From the NCBI GenBank assembly GCA_037129695.1, contig JBAXUL010000004.1:18263-82262 (forward strand): a DNA stretch of 64,000 nucleotides, in the 5' to 3' direction. The translations under genes and the position numbers were made by a program. The stretch's first letter is position 1; each line of letters opens with the position of its first letter. Below are positions 8,046 to 16,531 of this stretch, piece by piece. The stretch comes from CAINVV01 sp037129695 (GTDB taxonomy: Bacteria > Bacteroidota > Bacteroidia > Bacteroidales > Prolixibacteraceae). The notes beneath the pieces were generated by a model. It ran no database searches. It was not told the origin of the DNA and saw only the letters and a list, made by a program, of their open reading frames with translations.

Positions 8046-8370
8046 TTGCGCACTGTTCTGAATTAGAAAAGTTCCGATACAACTGTTTTCAATTTACGTG
8101 CAATTTTCCGGGTAACACAGAAATACAAAAGAGAAATGTATTTTTGAGGCTGCCCGGATTTTGTTTTACAAATAATCTATTTTGGAATTAAATGATATTC
8201 CATGCAAAAATTGAGGCCGTAAATGAAAACAACATTATATTATTCTATTACACCCCCTAGTATTTTTAAATTATTAGATAATATATTACAAAATTTTATA
8301 TTATTGCAAAAATGACGTAATTTTAATTTTATACGCAAATTTGGCAGCAGGCAGCTCCTATTCAAGTCAA
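8046..8370. other. 325-bp gap between convergent amt and Lrp genes
   Basis: No gene is supported. The region holds a probable terminator (8107-8165) and one word similar to the C-rich repeats of the nitrogen promoter (tacaccccctagtattttt at 8249-8267). Because the flanking genes converge here, a promoter role for that word is unclear. The remainder is very AT-rich. Confidence 0.4.
8107..8165 (+). terminator. Probable terminator after amt
   Basis: TCCGGGTA at 8107-8114 can pair with TGCCCGGA at 8151-8158 (one G-U pair), and an inner AAATAC/GTATTT pair (8121-8126 with 8138-8143) extends the structure. Several T residues follow. The stem is less compact than the other terminators in the window. 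Confidence 0.45.
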
Positions 8371-8835
8371 CTAATAAATCGGCACTTCTCTTTTAAAGGT
8401 TTCTTCGAGGGAGATAAAGGTTTCGGTACTGGAAATACCCGTGATTTTTTGAATCTTTTCACTGAGCACGGTTTTTAAATGCTCGTTGTCTCTGGCATAA
8501 ATTTTGGCAAAGATGGCATACTGCCCGGTTATGTAGTGGCATTCCACTATTTCGGGAATTGAACGGAGCTGTTCCGCAGCTTCAGAATACAGACTGCCTT
8601 TCTCCAGAAAAATGCCAATATAGGAACAGGTTCTGTAATCAATCTTTCTTGGATCAACGTTATATCCAGAGCCAATAATGACCCCCATATCAGTCATGCG
8701 TGTAACGCGCTGATGTACTGCCGCTCTTGAAATTCCGCATTCCGCAGCCACGTCTTTGAAAGGAATACGGGCATTTTTGGTGACGATGTCCAATATCTGA
8801 AGATCTGTATCATCAAGCTGGTTTCTGAGTGTCAT
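8371..8835 (-). CDS. Lrp/AsnC-family transcriptional regulator (copy 1)
   Basis: I start this 154-residue protein at the ATG at 8835 (MTLRNQLDDTDLQIL), because the extra 39 codons upstream match nothing in the family. The N-terminal helix-turn-helix covers about residues 5-55 (KNARIPFKDVAAECGISRAAVHQRVTRM) and the C-terminal RAM/AsnC effector domain follows (VECHYITGQYAIFAKIYARDNEHL). Such proteins form dimers and octamers and answer to amino acids or related metabolites. It sits between two ammonium transporters and diverges from the second, so control of amt genes is a reasonable inference. It closely resembles the regulator at 15884. A TATTTTTG box at 8950-8957 (minus strand) may be its -7 element. 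Confidence 0.88.
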   Translation of the reverse strand: MTLRNQLDDTDLQILDIVTKNARIPFKDVAAECGISRAAVHQRVTRMTDMGVIIGSGYNVDPRKIDYRTCSYIGIFLEKGSLYSEAAEQLRSIPEIVECHYITGQYAIFAKIYARDNEHLKTVLSEKIQKITGISSTETFISLEETFKREVPIY

Positions 8836-9100
8836 GGTAAGGATAAATAAGTGAAGGTTTAAAGAACACAACAATGATTTTAAAAAAACGAATTCAGGGA
8901 AACTGCGGAGATTGTCACCCGAAACTTCAGTAAAATTGACTTTTTCCAACAAAAATAGTCTAAATTTATTAATTTGTAAACAAACATGTCCCGATAATAG
9001 AAATATGAGTCACAAATGAACAATTATGTGGAAAAAAGACAATATATTATGGGAAAATTGAATTAAGGAAAACAATAAGAAATCTAATAAATTAAATACC

Positions 9101-10423
9101 ATGAAGAAATCCTGGCAAATATCACTTGTACTACTTCTGATCATCTCATTGATCGGAGTTTTTGTATCCGGCAAAAATCCATTTGAAATGGATCCCAAAA
9201 CAGTTCCTGGAGATGTGGCATGGATGCTGACTGCCACAGCCCTGGTACTTTTCATGACGCCGGGACTTGCTTTTTTCTATGGGGGAATGATCCAGCCCAA
9301 AAACATTATCTCTACGATGTTGCAAAGCTTTGTGGCAATGGGAGTCATTAGTTTAATCTGGGTAATTTTCGGTTTCTCGCTGGCTTTTGGTGATAGTATC
9401 GGGCCCGAAAAATATGGTTTATTAGGAAATCCTTTCACCTTCTTTATGTTCAGGGGTGTTGGGGGCAACATCAATGCTGCCCTGGCACCAACGATTCCGC
9501 TTGCTTTGTTCGCCATTTTCCAGATGAAATTTGCCATCATCACTCCCGCCTTGATCACAGGATCATTCGCAGGAAGAGTCAGATTCAGTTCCTACATCCT
9601 CTTCATCAGCCTCTTTGCCATCTTTATTTACGCTCCCTTGGCACACTGGACCTGGCATCCCAATGGTTTCCTGCGCAACTGGGGCGTTCTTGACTTTGCA
9701 GGAGGAACGGTAGTCCATATGTCTGCCGGTTTTGCCGCACTGGCCGGAGCGGTGTTTTTAGGTCCCCGCAGAGATTACCAGCAGCAATTTCATCCTGCCA
9801 ATGTGCCATTCGTCTTACTTGGTGCCAGCATGCTCTGGTTTGGATGGTTTGGTTTCAATGCAGGATCAGCGCTCTCTGCCAATTCAATAGCCACAGTATC
9901 CCTGATGAACACCAATATAGCTTCAGCAGCGGCAATGATAGGCTTCATCCTATTTGACGTAGCAATGGGTCGGAAGCCTTCTGCCATGGGTGCCGCCATC
10001 GGATTGGTGGTAGGTTTGGTCGCCATTACCCCGGCAGCCGGATTTGTCAACCTCGGAGCTTCCATTTTCATCGGACTATTTGCTTCATTTGTTTGTAACA
10101 TCGCCATTTCCTATCGTTCCAAAACCTCACTCGACGATACGCTGGATGTATTTCCTGCTCACGGTATGGGTGGAATTATCGGAATGATACTGACTGCCGT
10201 TTTTGCCCAGGGTGTTGGACTGATTTATGGTGAGTACAAAACATTTCTGTTTCATCTGCTAACACTGGTAATCGTTGGAGTTTTTGCTTTCGGAGGCTCT
10301 TATTTGCTGTTCATGCTCACCAACAAATTAATTCCAATGCGGGTTTCACCAAAAAGTGAGCGTCTGGGACTGGATATTACACAACACGACGAATCCTATC
10401 TTGCCGAGCAGGTCAGAGATTAG
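9101..10423 (+). CDS. amt: Ammonium transporter Amt (second copy)
   Basis: The 440-residue inner-membrane Amt/MEP channel begins with a probable signal or first helix (MKKSWQISLVLLLIISLIGV) and then the classic Amt N-terminal block ALVLFMTPGLAFFYGGMIQP. The conserved FAIITPALITGSFAGRVRF segment has Ala where many Amts show other residues, and both pore histidines are present (GGTVVHMSAGFAAL and VFPAHGMGGIIGMI). It is closer to the standard AmtB type than the 512-residue copy. It has no P-II gene of its own and is transcribed divergently from the Lrp/AsnC gene at 8371-8835. Confidence 0.93.
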   Translation: MKKSWQISLVLLLIISLIGVFVSGKNPFEMDPKTVPGDVAWMLTATALVLFMTPGLAFFYGGMIQPKNIISTMLQSFVAMGVISLIWVIFGFSLAFGDSIGPEKYGLLGNPFTFFMFRGVGGNINAALAPTIPLALFAIFQMKFAIITPALITGSFAGRVRFSSYILFISLFAIFIYAPLAHWTWHPNGFLRNWGVLDFAGGTVVHMSAGFAALAGAVFLGPRRDYQQQFHPANVPFVLLGASMLWFGWFGFNAGSALSANSIATVSLMNTNIASAAAMIGFILFDVAMGRKPSAMGAAIGLVVGLVAITPAAGFVNLGASIFIGLFASFVCNIAISYRSKTSLDDTLDVFPAHGMGGIIGMILTAVFAQGVGLIYGEYKTFLFHLLTLVIVGVFAFGGSYLLFMLTNKLIPMRVSPKSERLGLDITQHDESYLAEQVRD

Positions 10424-10627
10424 TTCGACGACAAGGAAAATAATCAAAGTGGAGAATATGAAAAAAAGCCGAAGCATGCAATACAACCTCAAATTTTGGA
10501 CGCAAACGCTTGTGATGTAAGAAATTGAATGAAAACCACGAATCAATTCAGGTAAATTAATTCGTGCAACTCATCGAATATTATTCCTTCGGTTAAATAG
10601 ACTAAAGGAAACCTTAATTTTAGCTTC

Positions 10628-11161
10628 TCATTTTGAAATTGTTTCATAGCAGTTTCTAACCACTTTTTGCCAGTCTATCTCCTTGTCGGTGAGTGCAGGG
10701 CGATCAGCTGCCTTGTAACCGATTCCCACTACTGAAAGAACTTCCAGATGGTCTGGAATACGGAGTAAATCGCCAATGAATTCATTAGCTGTCTCATCAT
10801 CATTGTGATAGCGGCGGTGGATCTGCACCCAGCAGGAACCAAGGCCCAATGCCTCTGCTGCAAGTTGTAAGATAATGGATGCGATCGAGCAATCCTCAAT
10901 CCATACATCACTTTTTGTTTTGTCTCCTGCAACAACAACGGCCAGTGGTGCATGTTTCAGCAGACAGGCGCCGTGAGGCTTTGCAAAGGACAGTTGACTA
11001 AGAAGTTCAGGTTCTTCTACAACGATAAATTCCCACGGCTGGCTGTTTTTAGAGGAAGGCGAAAGCAAGGCCGCCTTCAGAAGTTGATGAATCGTCTCCT
11101 CATCAACCTTTTTATCAATAAATTTTCGGGTACTTCTTCGGTTGTAAAGGACTTCAAGCAT
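10628..11161 (-). CDS. Nitroreductase-family FMN oxidoreductase
   Basis: The 177-residue flavoenzyme is of the NfsA/NfsB-like nitroreductase fold. The start is placed at 11161 (MLEVLYNRRSTRKF), because the RRSTRKF block near residue 8 is the usual N-terminal FMN-phosphate-binding motif; the 11 codons upstream are unlike the family. Further marks are LLSPSSKNSQPWEFIVV near residue 35 and the late IVGIGYKA-like segment SVVGIGYKAADRP. Family members transfer electrons from NAD(P)H to quinones, nitro compounds or other acceptors. The gene appears to stand alone, and its substrate is unknown. Confidence 0.85.
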   Translation of the reverse strand: MLEVLYNRRSTRKFIDKKVDEETIHQLLKAALLSPSSKNSQPWEFIVVEEPELLSQLSFAKPHGACLLKHAPLAVVVAGDKTKSDVWIEDCSIASIILQLAAEALGLGSCWVQIHRRYHNDDETANEFIGDLLRIPDHLEVLSVVGIGYKAADRPALTDKEIDWQKVVRNCYETISK

Positions 11162-11313
11162 GGTTAGGTTTTTTTTTGTAAAAATAGAAAGCATATTGCA
11201 AACCCAACACCAATGAATGATTTTTATTCAAAAACTTCACAAATTTTGACAATTTAATAAAAAATTTCCTGCAATATTCAAATAATGCGGTGGAATGTTC
11301 AAATTATCGGGGT

Positions 11314-11715
11314 TTATCGTTCATTCATCCTTGAATAAAGTTGATCGGCAAACAACAGTATTGTGATAGCTGCCGCACCACCTACAAATTGGAAGGACAT
11401 ACAAGTCAGCGCATTTGAGAGAAGCTGAAAAGGTTTTAATAAAAAAGAATAATCAATCTGGTAGATCCAATGGGTTAAGACCGGATTTTCATTCCCAGGG
11501 AAAAAGGTACGCAACAAGATTGCACCCACAAAGAACAAGAACATTCCGAAGAATATCCTCCTCCAACTCCGTGCGTTAATCAGGGGTTGATAGACAACCG
11601 GTGATTTTACTGCTTCCAGCCTGACACGTTGCATGACCAATCTGGTAAAATCAGCAGAAGGTTCTTCTCTCGGAAGTTCCTTCATGTATTCCCTTAGGTT
11701 ATCCTGCTTTTTCAT
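11314..11715 (-). CDS. Small two-helix membrane protein, probable anti-sigma factor
   Basis: The 133-residue protein has an N-terminal cytosolic part of about 50 residues (LREYMKELPREEPSADFTRLVMQRV), then two hydrophobic helices (about 53-70 and 104-126). I recognise no named family. It lies 59 bp downstream of the ECF sigma factor and on the same strand; a short N-terminal helical domain before a membrane helix is the common shape of anti-sigma factors in such pairs. The function is inferred from position and topology only; it lacks a visible zinc-binding HxxxCxxC motif. Confidence 0.55.
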   Translation of the reverse strand: MKKQDNLREYMKELPREEPSADFTRLVMQRVRLEAVKSPVVYQPLINARSWRRIFFGMFLFFVGAILLRTFFPGNENPVLTHWIYQIDYSFLLKPFQLLSNALTCMSFQFVGGAAAITILLFADQLYSRMNER

Positions 11716-11774
11716 ACTATTTTCTTTTTAATTACTGGTGGAAAGGGTCTCTTCCCTTCCCTAATTTATGATGT

Positions 11775-12365
11775 CTAAACAGCAAATGCATCCTCACCTT
11801 TTAAAATACCATTAAGCTGTCCGTATAATTTTTTTCTACTCCGGAAGAGTTTTATTTTCACGTTGGACGCAGACAAATCCATGATGGATGCAATTTCTTC
11901 AACAGGAAGATCCTCAAAATAATAGAAATTCAGTATACTTCTTTCATCCGCAGCCAGTAAATCCATGGCCTTATGAAGTTGATAGGAACGTTCCTCCGCA
12001 GCAAGTTGTCCAACCGCATTTTCGGTTTCCTCTAACTCACTATCTGAAAGTTTATGATTCTCAAAACTGACAAAGTCATGCTTCTTGCCCCTTACCCTGG
12101 AAATGGCTGTTGTATATACGATGCGAAATAACCAGGTTTTGAAAGTTGCGCCACCCTTGAAATTTTCGAGTGACCGGTATGCCTTAAGGAAGGAATCCTG
12201 TGCCACCTCTTCGGCATCCTCCCTGCTTCTTGTAATTTTCAGGGAGAGTGAAAAAGCCAGTTGCTTGTACTTTTCTACAAGTGGGGCAAAGGATTCGGGA
12301 TTTCCCCCCAATACTTCCGATATATAATATGCATCGCTTTTGGCTTCCATTACCCTATTAGACAC
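11775..12365 (-). CDS. ECF-type RNA polymerase sigma factor
   Basis: The 196-residue sigma-70-family factor has region 2 (FAPLVEKYKQLAFSLSLKIT, then EDAEEVAQDSFLKAYRSLENF and FKTWLFRIVYTTAISRVR) and region 4 (LAADERSILNFYYFEDLPVEEIA, then SASNVKIKLFRSRKKLYGQL) and nothing between, the ECF layout. It directs polymerase to a stress or envelope regulon that cannot be read here. The start may be the ATG at 12365 or the second one at 12350 (MEAKSD); neither has a clear ribosome-binding site. The membrane protein downstream is its likely anti-sigma partner, and the DUF6249 gene is divergent. Confidence 0.9.
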   Translation of the reverse strand: MSNRVMEAKSDAYYISEVLGGNPESFAPLVEKYKQLAFSLSLKITRSREDAEEVAQDSFLKAYRSLENFKGGATFKTWLFRIVYTTAISRVRGKKHDFVSFENHKLSDSELEETENAVGQLAAEERSYQLHKAMDLLAADERSILNFYYFEDLPVEEIASIMDLSASNVKIKLFRSRKKLYGQLNGILKGEDAFAV

Positions 12366-12675
12366 ATAGAAGATCTGATCGGTTACAATTTTCGGAAAAT
12401 ATTTTTGATTTAAAGTTACAACCGATTATTAATTTTTAGATGGTGATTCCTTTTTAAAATTTGCAGGATCAAACAGCTACATGATACCATGAATGATCTT
12501 GCACATTTGCCAATTTATCCTTCACAACTTTCCCTGATCAAATATCCTAAAGTCTGGTATCACAAAATAATAATTGATCAACATTCCCAGGTAAAAATTT
12601 ATTTAATAAAATCTTGTAACCGGAATAATGATATTGCGTCAAATGGGCAAATGTTGAACCTTAATATTTACTACC
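12366..12675. other. 310-bp divergent intergenic region
   Basis: It lies between the ECF sigma gene and the DUF6249 gene and should contain both promoters. A plus-strand frame (12489-12779) overlaps the DUF6249 start and shows no protein-like features, so I do not call it. No repeat or hairpin stands out. Confidence 0.4.
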
Positions 12676-13020
12676 ATGTTAGTACCAATTTTAGTCCCAC
12701 TGGCTTGTTTCGCCATGATTTTCGGAATTGTTTATGTGATTGTAACCGCCCGAAACCGCGAAAGAATGAGCCTTATTGAAAAAGGCGCCGACCCTAAATT
12801 GTTCGAGTCCATCAAAAGAACCTCAACTGGAGGAATTCTGAAATGGGGATTGCTTCTGGTTGGAATCGGACTGGGTATCTTCTTTGCCACACTGTTTGTT
12901 CAGAGTGGAATGGATGAAGGAGCCGCTTATCCTGCAATGATTTGCATTTTTGGAGGTGCAGGTCTGTTGACTGCCTACAAAATGGATCAAAAGTCAAGCC
13001 ATCCCAAAAACCACGAATAA
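12676..13020 (+). CDS. DUF6249-type small membrane protein
   Basis: The 114-residue protein has three hydrophobic segments (about residues 2-22, 54-72 and 85-101) separated by a basic, cytosolic loop with the RNRERMSLIEKGADP motif that I associate with DUF6249 proteins of Bacteroidota. Its function is unknown. These genes commonly stand beside an ECF sigma factor and its membrane partner, as here, which suggests membership of the same regulon. Confidence 0.7.
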   Translation: MLVPILVPLACFAMIFGIVYVIVTARNRERMSLIEKGADPKLFESIKRTSTGGILKWGLLLVGIGLGIFFATLFVQSGMDEGAAYPAMICIFGGAGLLTAYKMDQKSSHPKNHE

Positions 13021-13048
13021 ATCATTTGGATTAGATCGCAAACAGCGG

Positions 13049-14326
13049 TTATTCAGTACATTTTTGGATGGCTCTGCGAATTGCTTCCTGACAAACCGGA
13101 CAAAAATTGTCTGGTTTGTTTGATTTCATACGGCAGTCCTGGGCCGGACTGAATATACCTTTTGCCATATATCCTCCCCCTTCGAAAACCCCGGTTGTTT
13201 TTTCAAAATTTGCTGTTCTGGGAGTCGGCACAGGAGTAGAATGATCAATCATTGCTCCCCATTTTGATTTAAAATCGATCATCGTAGTCAGATTCGGCTC
13301 CCAGGGCTCCACTTTCAGGTTGTAGAAATCTTCATAGGCTACCTCCGAAGTATAGTATTCATCTGCCAGTCCGGCAAATTCATGTCCGAACTCATGAATG
13401 AATACATTCGACGCCAGGCCATGATCTGCTGTACATACCGACAAAAAATTACAGAAACCGCCACCTCCGTATTCACTGGAATTGACTAAAACGATCAGGT
13501 AATCATAAGGAACACCTGCCGCTTGATCATGTACAGTTTTCAAATCGGTAACCGTCAGGTAGCGAGCCACATTGAAGGTATAAAAAGAGCTGTTAAACAA
13601 GGTGTTTACATACTTATTTCTACCGGGAATATCTGTTCCTGACTCCTCGGAAATTGTTTTTAATGCATAAACGTTGAACCCATTTTTTAACGAAGAAAAC
13701 GGTTCAACAGAAAAAAGTGAGTCTGTTAAACGAGTGGCATCCTTGATGAATTTATCCATCTCCTCTCTTTTGTACCCTTCAGCCAGGATCGCCACATCAA
13801 CTTTTTTGGCAGGATCGCCAGATTGTCGCAACGTCAAATAATCAACCTTTACCGGCAACTCTTTTGTAATAAAGTAGTTAGATGGATCAATTTCGGTAGA
13901 GAAAATCTGATAGAAATGACCTTCGCGATTTCGGCATTCAATTTCCAAAACCACTTTATTTTTCGGAAATGGAAATCGAATCACCTGATAGAATGCCTTT
14001 TCCATTTTTTTTGCTTCGGCTGTAGTTTGCCATTCCGAAAAGAGCGGAGAGAAGCCATTACTGAAAATCAATGTCCCGGTTGTTAGATCTTTGACTGAAA
14101 AACGATAATTGCCCAATATTGGTTCTTTGGTCGCAAGATGAAGTGTTCCACCCCAAAATGGTTCTTTTTTTTGCTGAACTTCAGTTACTCTGACAGAATT
14201 GCTTGTCCCCGACAGAAGGTAATCAAACCGGAATACACCCGGAATAAAATAGTCTTCAAATTTCTCCTGAGCGAAAAGCATACAAGGAGCTAAGAATAAA
14301 ACGAGAAAGAATAGTTTTGACTTCAT
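13049..14326 (-). CDS. Secreted M64-family (IgA peptidase-like) zinc metallopeptidase
   Basis: I start the 425-residue protein at 14326 (MKSKLFFLVLF), which gives a clean signal peptide ending LFAQ; the 35 codons before it are unlike a signal. An N-terminal beta-rich domain (about 20-160) precedes the catalytic domain, where KVDVAILAEGYKREEMDKF opens the M64 fold and VFIHEFGHEFAGLADEYY at about 307-324 supplies HExxH (311-315). Near the C-terminus DCRMKS and FCPVCQEAI give paired cysteines typical of the family. It is probably a periplasmic or surface protease; the IgA-cleaving activity of the founder should not be assumed. It diverges from the channel gene. Confidence 0.85.
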   Translation of the reverse strand: MKSKLFFLVLFLAPCMLFAQEKFEDYFIPGVFRFDYLLSGTSNSVRVTEVQQKKEPFWGGTLHLATKEPILGNYRFSVKDLTTGTLIFSNGFSPLFSEWQTTAEAKKMEKAFYQVIRFPFPKNKVVLEIECRNREGHFYQIFSTEIDPSNYFITKELPVKVDYLTLRQSGDPAKKVDVAILAEGYKREEMDKFIKDATRLTDSLFSVEPFSSLKNGFNVYALKTISEESGTDIPGRNKYVNTLFNSSFYTFNVARYLTVTDLKTVHDQAAGVPYDYLIVLVNSSEYGGGGFCNFLSVCTADHGLASNVFIHEFGHEFAGLADEYYTSEVAYEDFYNLKVEPWEPNLTTMIDFKSKWGAMIDHSTPVPTPRTANFEKTTGVFEGGGYMAKGIFSPAQDCRMKSNKPDNFCPVCQEAIRRAIQKCTE

Positions 14327-14416
14327 GATTGAATTTTTTGAACGGAAATGGGAGATTCGCGAATAATTTATGAACAATAGTTCCAGGGGGTGTGCCCAAA
14401 ATCCGGCTCCTTTCAT

Positions 14417-14424
14417 TAATTTTG
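14417..14424 (+). promoter_or_regulatory. Candidate -7 element for the mechanosensitive channel gene
   Basis: TAATTTTG matches TAnnTTTG and lies 50 bp before the channel start codon. No good -33 TTTG stands 19-21 bp upstream, so this is a weak call. Confidence 0.3.
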
Positions 14425-14473
14425 CCGACAATTCAAAAGTAATTATTTCTGAACAGTTTTAAAGAAATACACC

Positions 14474-15724
14474 ATGCAAGTTTTTTATGATTACCTACGG
14501 GAGCTGTTATTGAACGCCCAGTTTCATCCGCGAATTGCCATATATCTGGCAGCCTTTGGAACATTTATCATACTTTCCATCATTTCCCTGATTCTGTTCT
14601 TCCCGCTGCGCAAACTGCTCCTTACGATCGTTGAGCGAATGACGAGACATACTGAAACTTTATGGGATGACGCACTTTTTGATCACAGAGTATTTCATGC
14701 CGCAGCGCACCTGATTCCTGCAATCTTTGTCTATTTTTCGGCTGGATTTGGATCTGAGGATTTGGTTTCATTGCCTGAGATTATTAAAGGCATTGCTAAA
14801 ATCTACATCACCTTTGCTGTTGTGTTGAGCCTGATTCGTTTTCTGGATGCCTCACAGGACATATACAATACCTACCCTTTTGCGCAGGAACGCCCCATCA
14901 AAGGCTACCTCCAACTGGTTAAGATTCTCATTTATTCCATCGCAGCCATTATTTTGGTCTCCATTCTGGTCAACCAGGATCCCGGCAAACTTTTCGCTGG
15001 ACTGGGTGCCATGGCCGCGGTTCTGATGTTTGTATTCAAAGACCCAATTCTTGGATTTGTTGCCAGTATTCAGCTGGCTGCCAACAAAATGGTTAAGCCT
15101 GGAGACTGGATAACCGTACCCAAATTCAGCGTTGATGGAACCGTTGTTGACATATCCCTGACTACCGTGAAAGTTCAGAACTGGGATAAAACCATCACCT
15201 CCATACCCACCTATTCACTGGTATCTGAACCAGTCACCAACTGGATCGGGATGCAGGAATCGGGAGGCCGGCGCATTCAGCGTTCAATCTATATTGACAT
15301 GGCCAGGATCAGATTCTGCGACCAAAAATTTGCCGAAAATATTGCTCTACTTCCTGTCATCAGGAAATACAATGAAGAGAAAAGGGAGGCGGACCCTACC
15401 TTCCCGGGCTGGATCGAACAAATGGGACCGCAACCTACAAACCTTGCCCTTTTCAGGGCCTATGTTGAAGCCTTTCTCTGGACCAACCCGAATACCCACA
15501 ACAACATGTCTCTCATTGTTCGGTTTTTACAATCAACCGAACGAGGTCTTCCTTTAGAATACATTGTTTTCAGTAAGGAACAGCAGGCAGATCGTTTTGA
15601 AGCGATTCAGGCTGAGATCGTTGATCATATTCTTGCAGTCATCAAAGAATTTGATCTGAGGGTTTTTCAGAATCCTTCGGGGAGTGATTTCAGACACATG
15701 GCAAGGACCGTTCAGAAACAATGA
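14474..15724 (+). CDS. MscS-superfamily mechanosensitive channel, YbdG/MscM-like
   Basis: The 416-residue membrane protein matches the length of E. coli YbdG (415). The first 190 residues hold about five transmembrane helices; the pore-lining helix is GLGAMAAVLMFVFKDPILGFVASIQLAANKM, shown here only as AAVLMFVFKDPILGFV. The MscS beta-domain follows (VKPGDWITVP, GTVVDISLTTVKVQNWD, SIPTYSLVSEPVTNWIG), and the C-terminal cytosolic domain contains the long RRIQRSIYIDMARIRF section usual in YbdG proteins. It opens on membrane tension during osmotic downshock. It appears monocistronic. Confidence 0.88.
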   Translation: MQVFYDYLRELLLNAQFHPRIAIYLAAFGTFIILSIISLILFFPLRKLLLTIVERMTRHTETLWDDALFDHRVFHAAAHLIPAIFVYFSAGFGSEDLVSLPEIIKGIAKIYITFAVVLSLIRFLDASQDIYNTYPFAQERPIKGYLQLVKILIYSIAAIILVSILVNQDPGKLFAGLGAMAAVLMFVFKDPILGFVASIQLAANKMVKPGDWITVPKFSVDGTVVDISLTTVKVQNWDKTITSIPTYSLVSEPVTNWIGMQESGGRRIQRSIYIDMARIRFCDQKFAENIALLPVIRKYNEEKREADPTFPGWIEQMGPQPTNLALFRAYVEAFLWTNPNTHNNMSLIVRFLQSTERGLPLEYIVFSKEQQADRFEAIQAEIVDHILAVIKEFDLRVFQNPSGSDFRHMARTVQKQ

Positions 15725-15814
15725 TATTTGTAATATGAGGATCAAAATGTTCGACCTTTTGTCACTGGCTAAATTTTCTAAAATGAATAATCTTGTGTAA
15801 AATTTCAACATTTA

Positions 15815-15845
15815 TTTGTCAGGAGAACAAAAAGTTATAATTTTG
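15815..15845 (+). promoter_or_regulatory. Strong Bacteroidota-type promoter for the second Lrp/AsnC gene
   Basis: TTTG at 15815-15818, 19 bp of spacing, and TAATTTTG at 15838-15845 match the -33 and -7 elements fully. Transcription would start near 15852, giving a leader of about 32 nt before the GTG at 15884. Confidence 0.6.
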
Positions 15846-15883
15846 GAGAAAAATAGTCAGTTTAATAACAAATTGAAAGTATC

Positions 15884-16384
15884 GTGAAGAAAAACAATCT
15901 TGAATTGGAAGAAGATTTTAAAGAACAAGCGGTTCAGATAGATGATCTCGACCGAAAAATATTAAAACTGATTACCAACAATGCAAGGGTACCTTTTCTG
16001 GAGGTTGCCAGAGAATGCGGTGTTTCCGGGGCTGCCATACACCAGCGGGTGCAGCGTCTTATTTCCATGGGTGTTGTAACAGGATCTGAGTTTATTGTAA
16101 GTCCTTCGAGATTGGGATACAATACGACTGCATTTATGGGGATCTACCTCGAAAAGACCAGTTTTGACAGGAAAGTACTTAAACAATTGAAAGATATTCC
16201 TGAAGTTGTAGAATGTCACCATACGACAGGACAGTATGCCATCTTCATCAAAATTCAGACCAAAACAAACAAGCATCTGATGAAGATCATCGACACGGAT
16301 CTTCAGGCAATTGACGGGATCGCACGCACCGAAACCTTTATCTCCCTTGAGCAGGACTTCAAAAGGCAGATTCCTATTAAATAG
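15884..16384 (+). CDS. Lrp/AsnC-family transcriptional regulator (copy 2)
   Basis: The 166-residue regulator starts at GTG (15884). A short acidic N-terminal extension is followed by the helix-turn-helix domain (NNARVPFLEVARECGVSGAA, then IHQRVQRL) and the RAM effector domain (VECHHTTGQYAIFIKI). It is a clear paralogue of the regulator at 8371: both share VHQRV/IHQRV, MGV, ECH.TGQYAIF and end with TETFISLE followed by FKR and PI. It has its own promoter and a strong terminator, so it is a single-gene unit. The targets are unknown. Confidence 0.9.
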   Translation: MKKNNLELEEDFKEQAVQIDDLDRKILKLITNNARVPFLEVARECGVSGAAIHQRVQRLISMGVVTGSEFIVSPSRLGYNTTAFMGIYLEKTSFDRKVLKQLKDIPEVVECHHTTGQYAIFIKIQTKTNKHLMKIIDTDLQAIDGIARTETFISLEQDFKRQIPIK

Positions 16385-16448
16385 GTAAATATTGGTTATA
16401 ATTAAGGGATACAAGAATTGACTTTTGAAAAACAAAGCAATTCGTATG

Positions 16449-16510
16449 AAAGAACGCCAGGTAACATGAAGAAAACAAATGATTCTTCGCGTTACCTGGC
16501 GTTCTTTTTG
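16449..16510. terminator. Bidirectional terminator between convergent genes
   Basis: A perfect 17-bp stem (AAAGAACGCCAGGTAAC at 16449-16465 with 16491-16507) encloses a loop with a second GAAGAA/TTCTTC pairing and is followed by a T-run on the plus strand. It can serve both the Lrp gene (plus) and the DUF3127 gene (minus). Confidence 0.9.
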
Positions 16511-16531
16511 TAAGATTAATTTGAAAGGCCG

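Noticed and set aside
8249..8267. C-rich word after amt as a promoter operator
   Set aside because: It lies between converging genes with no start downstream, so one imperfect match is not enough to call a regulatory site.
12489..12779. 96-codon plus-strand frame before the DUF6249 gene
   Set aside because: It overlaps the start of the recognisable DUF6249 protein in a different frame and has no protein character.
15962..16435. 157-codon minus-strand frame over the second Lrp/AsnC gene
   Set aside because: The plus-strand frame is a clear Lrp protein with promoter and terminator, so the antisense frame is accidental.
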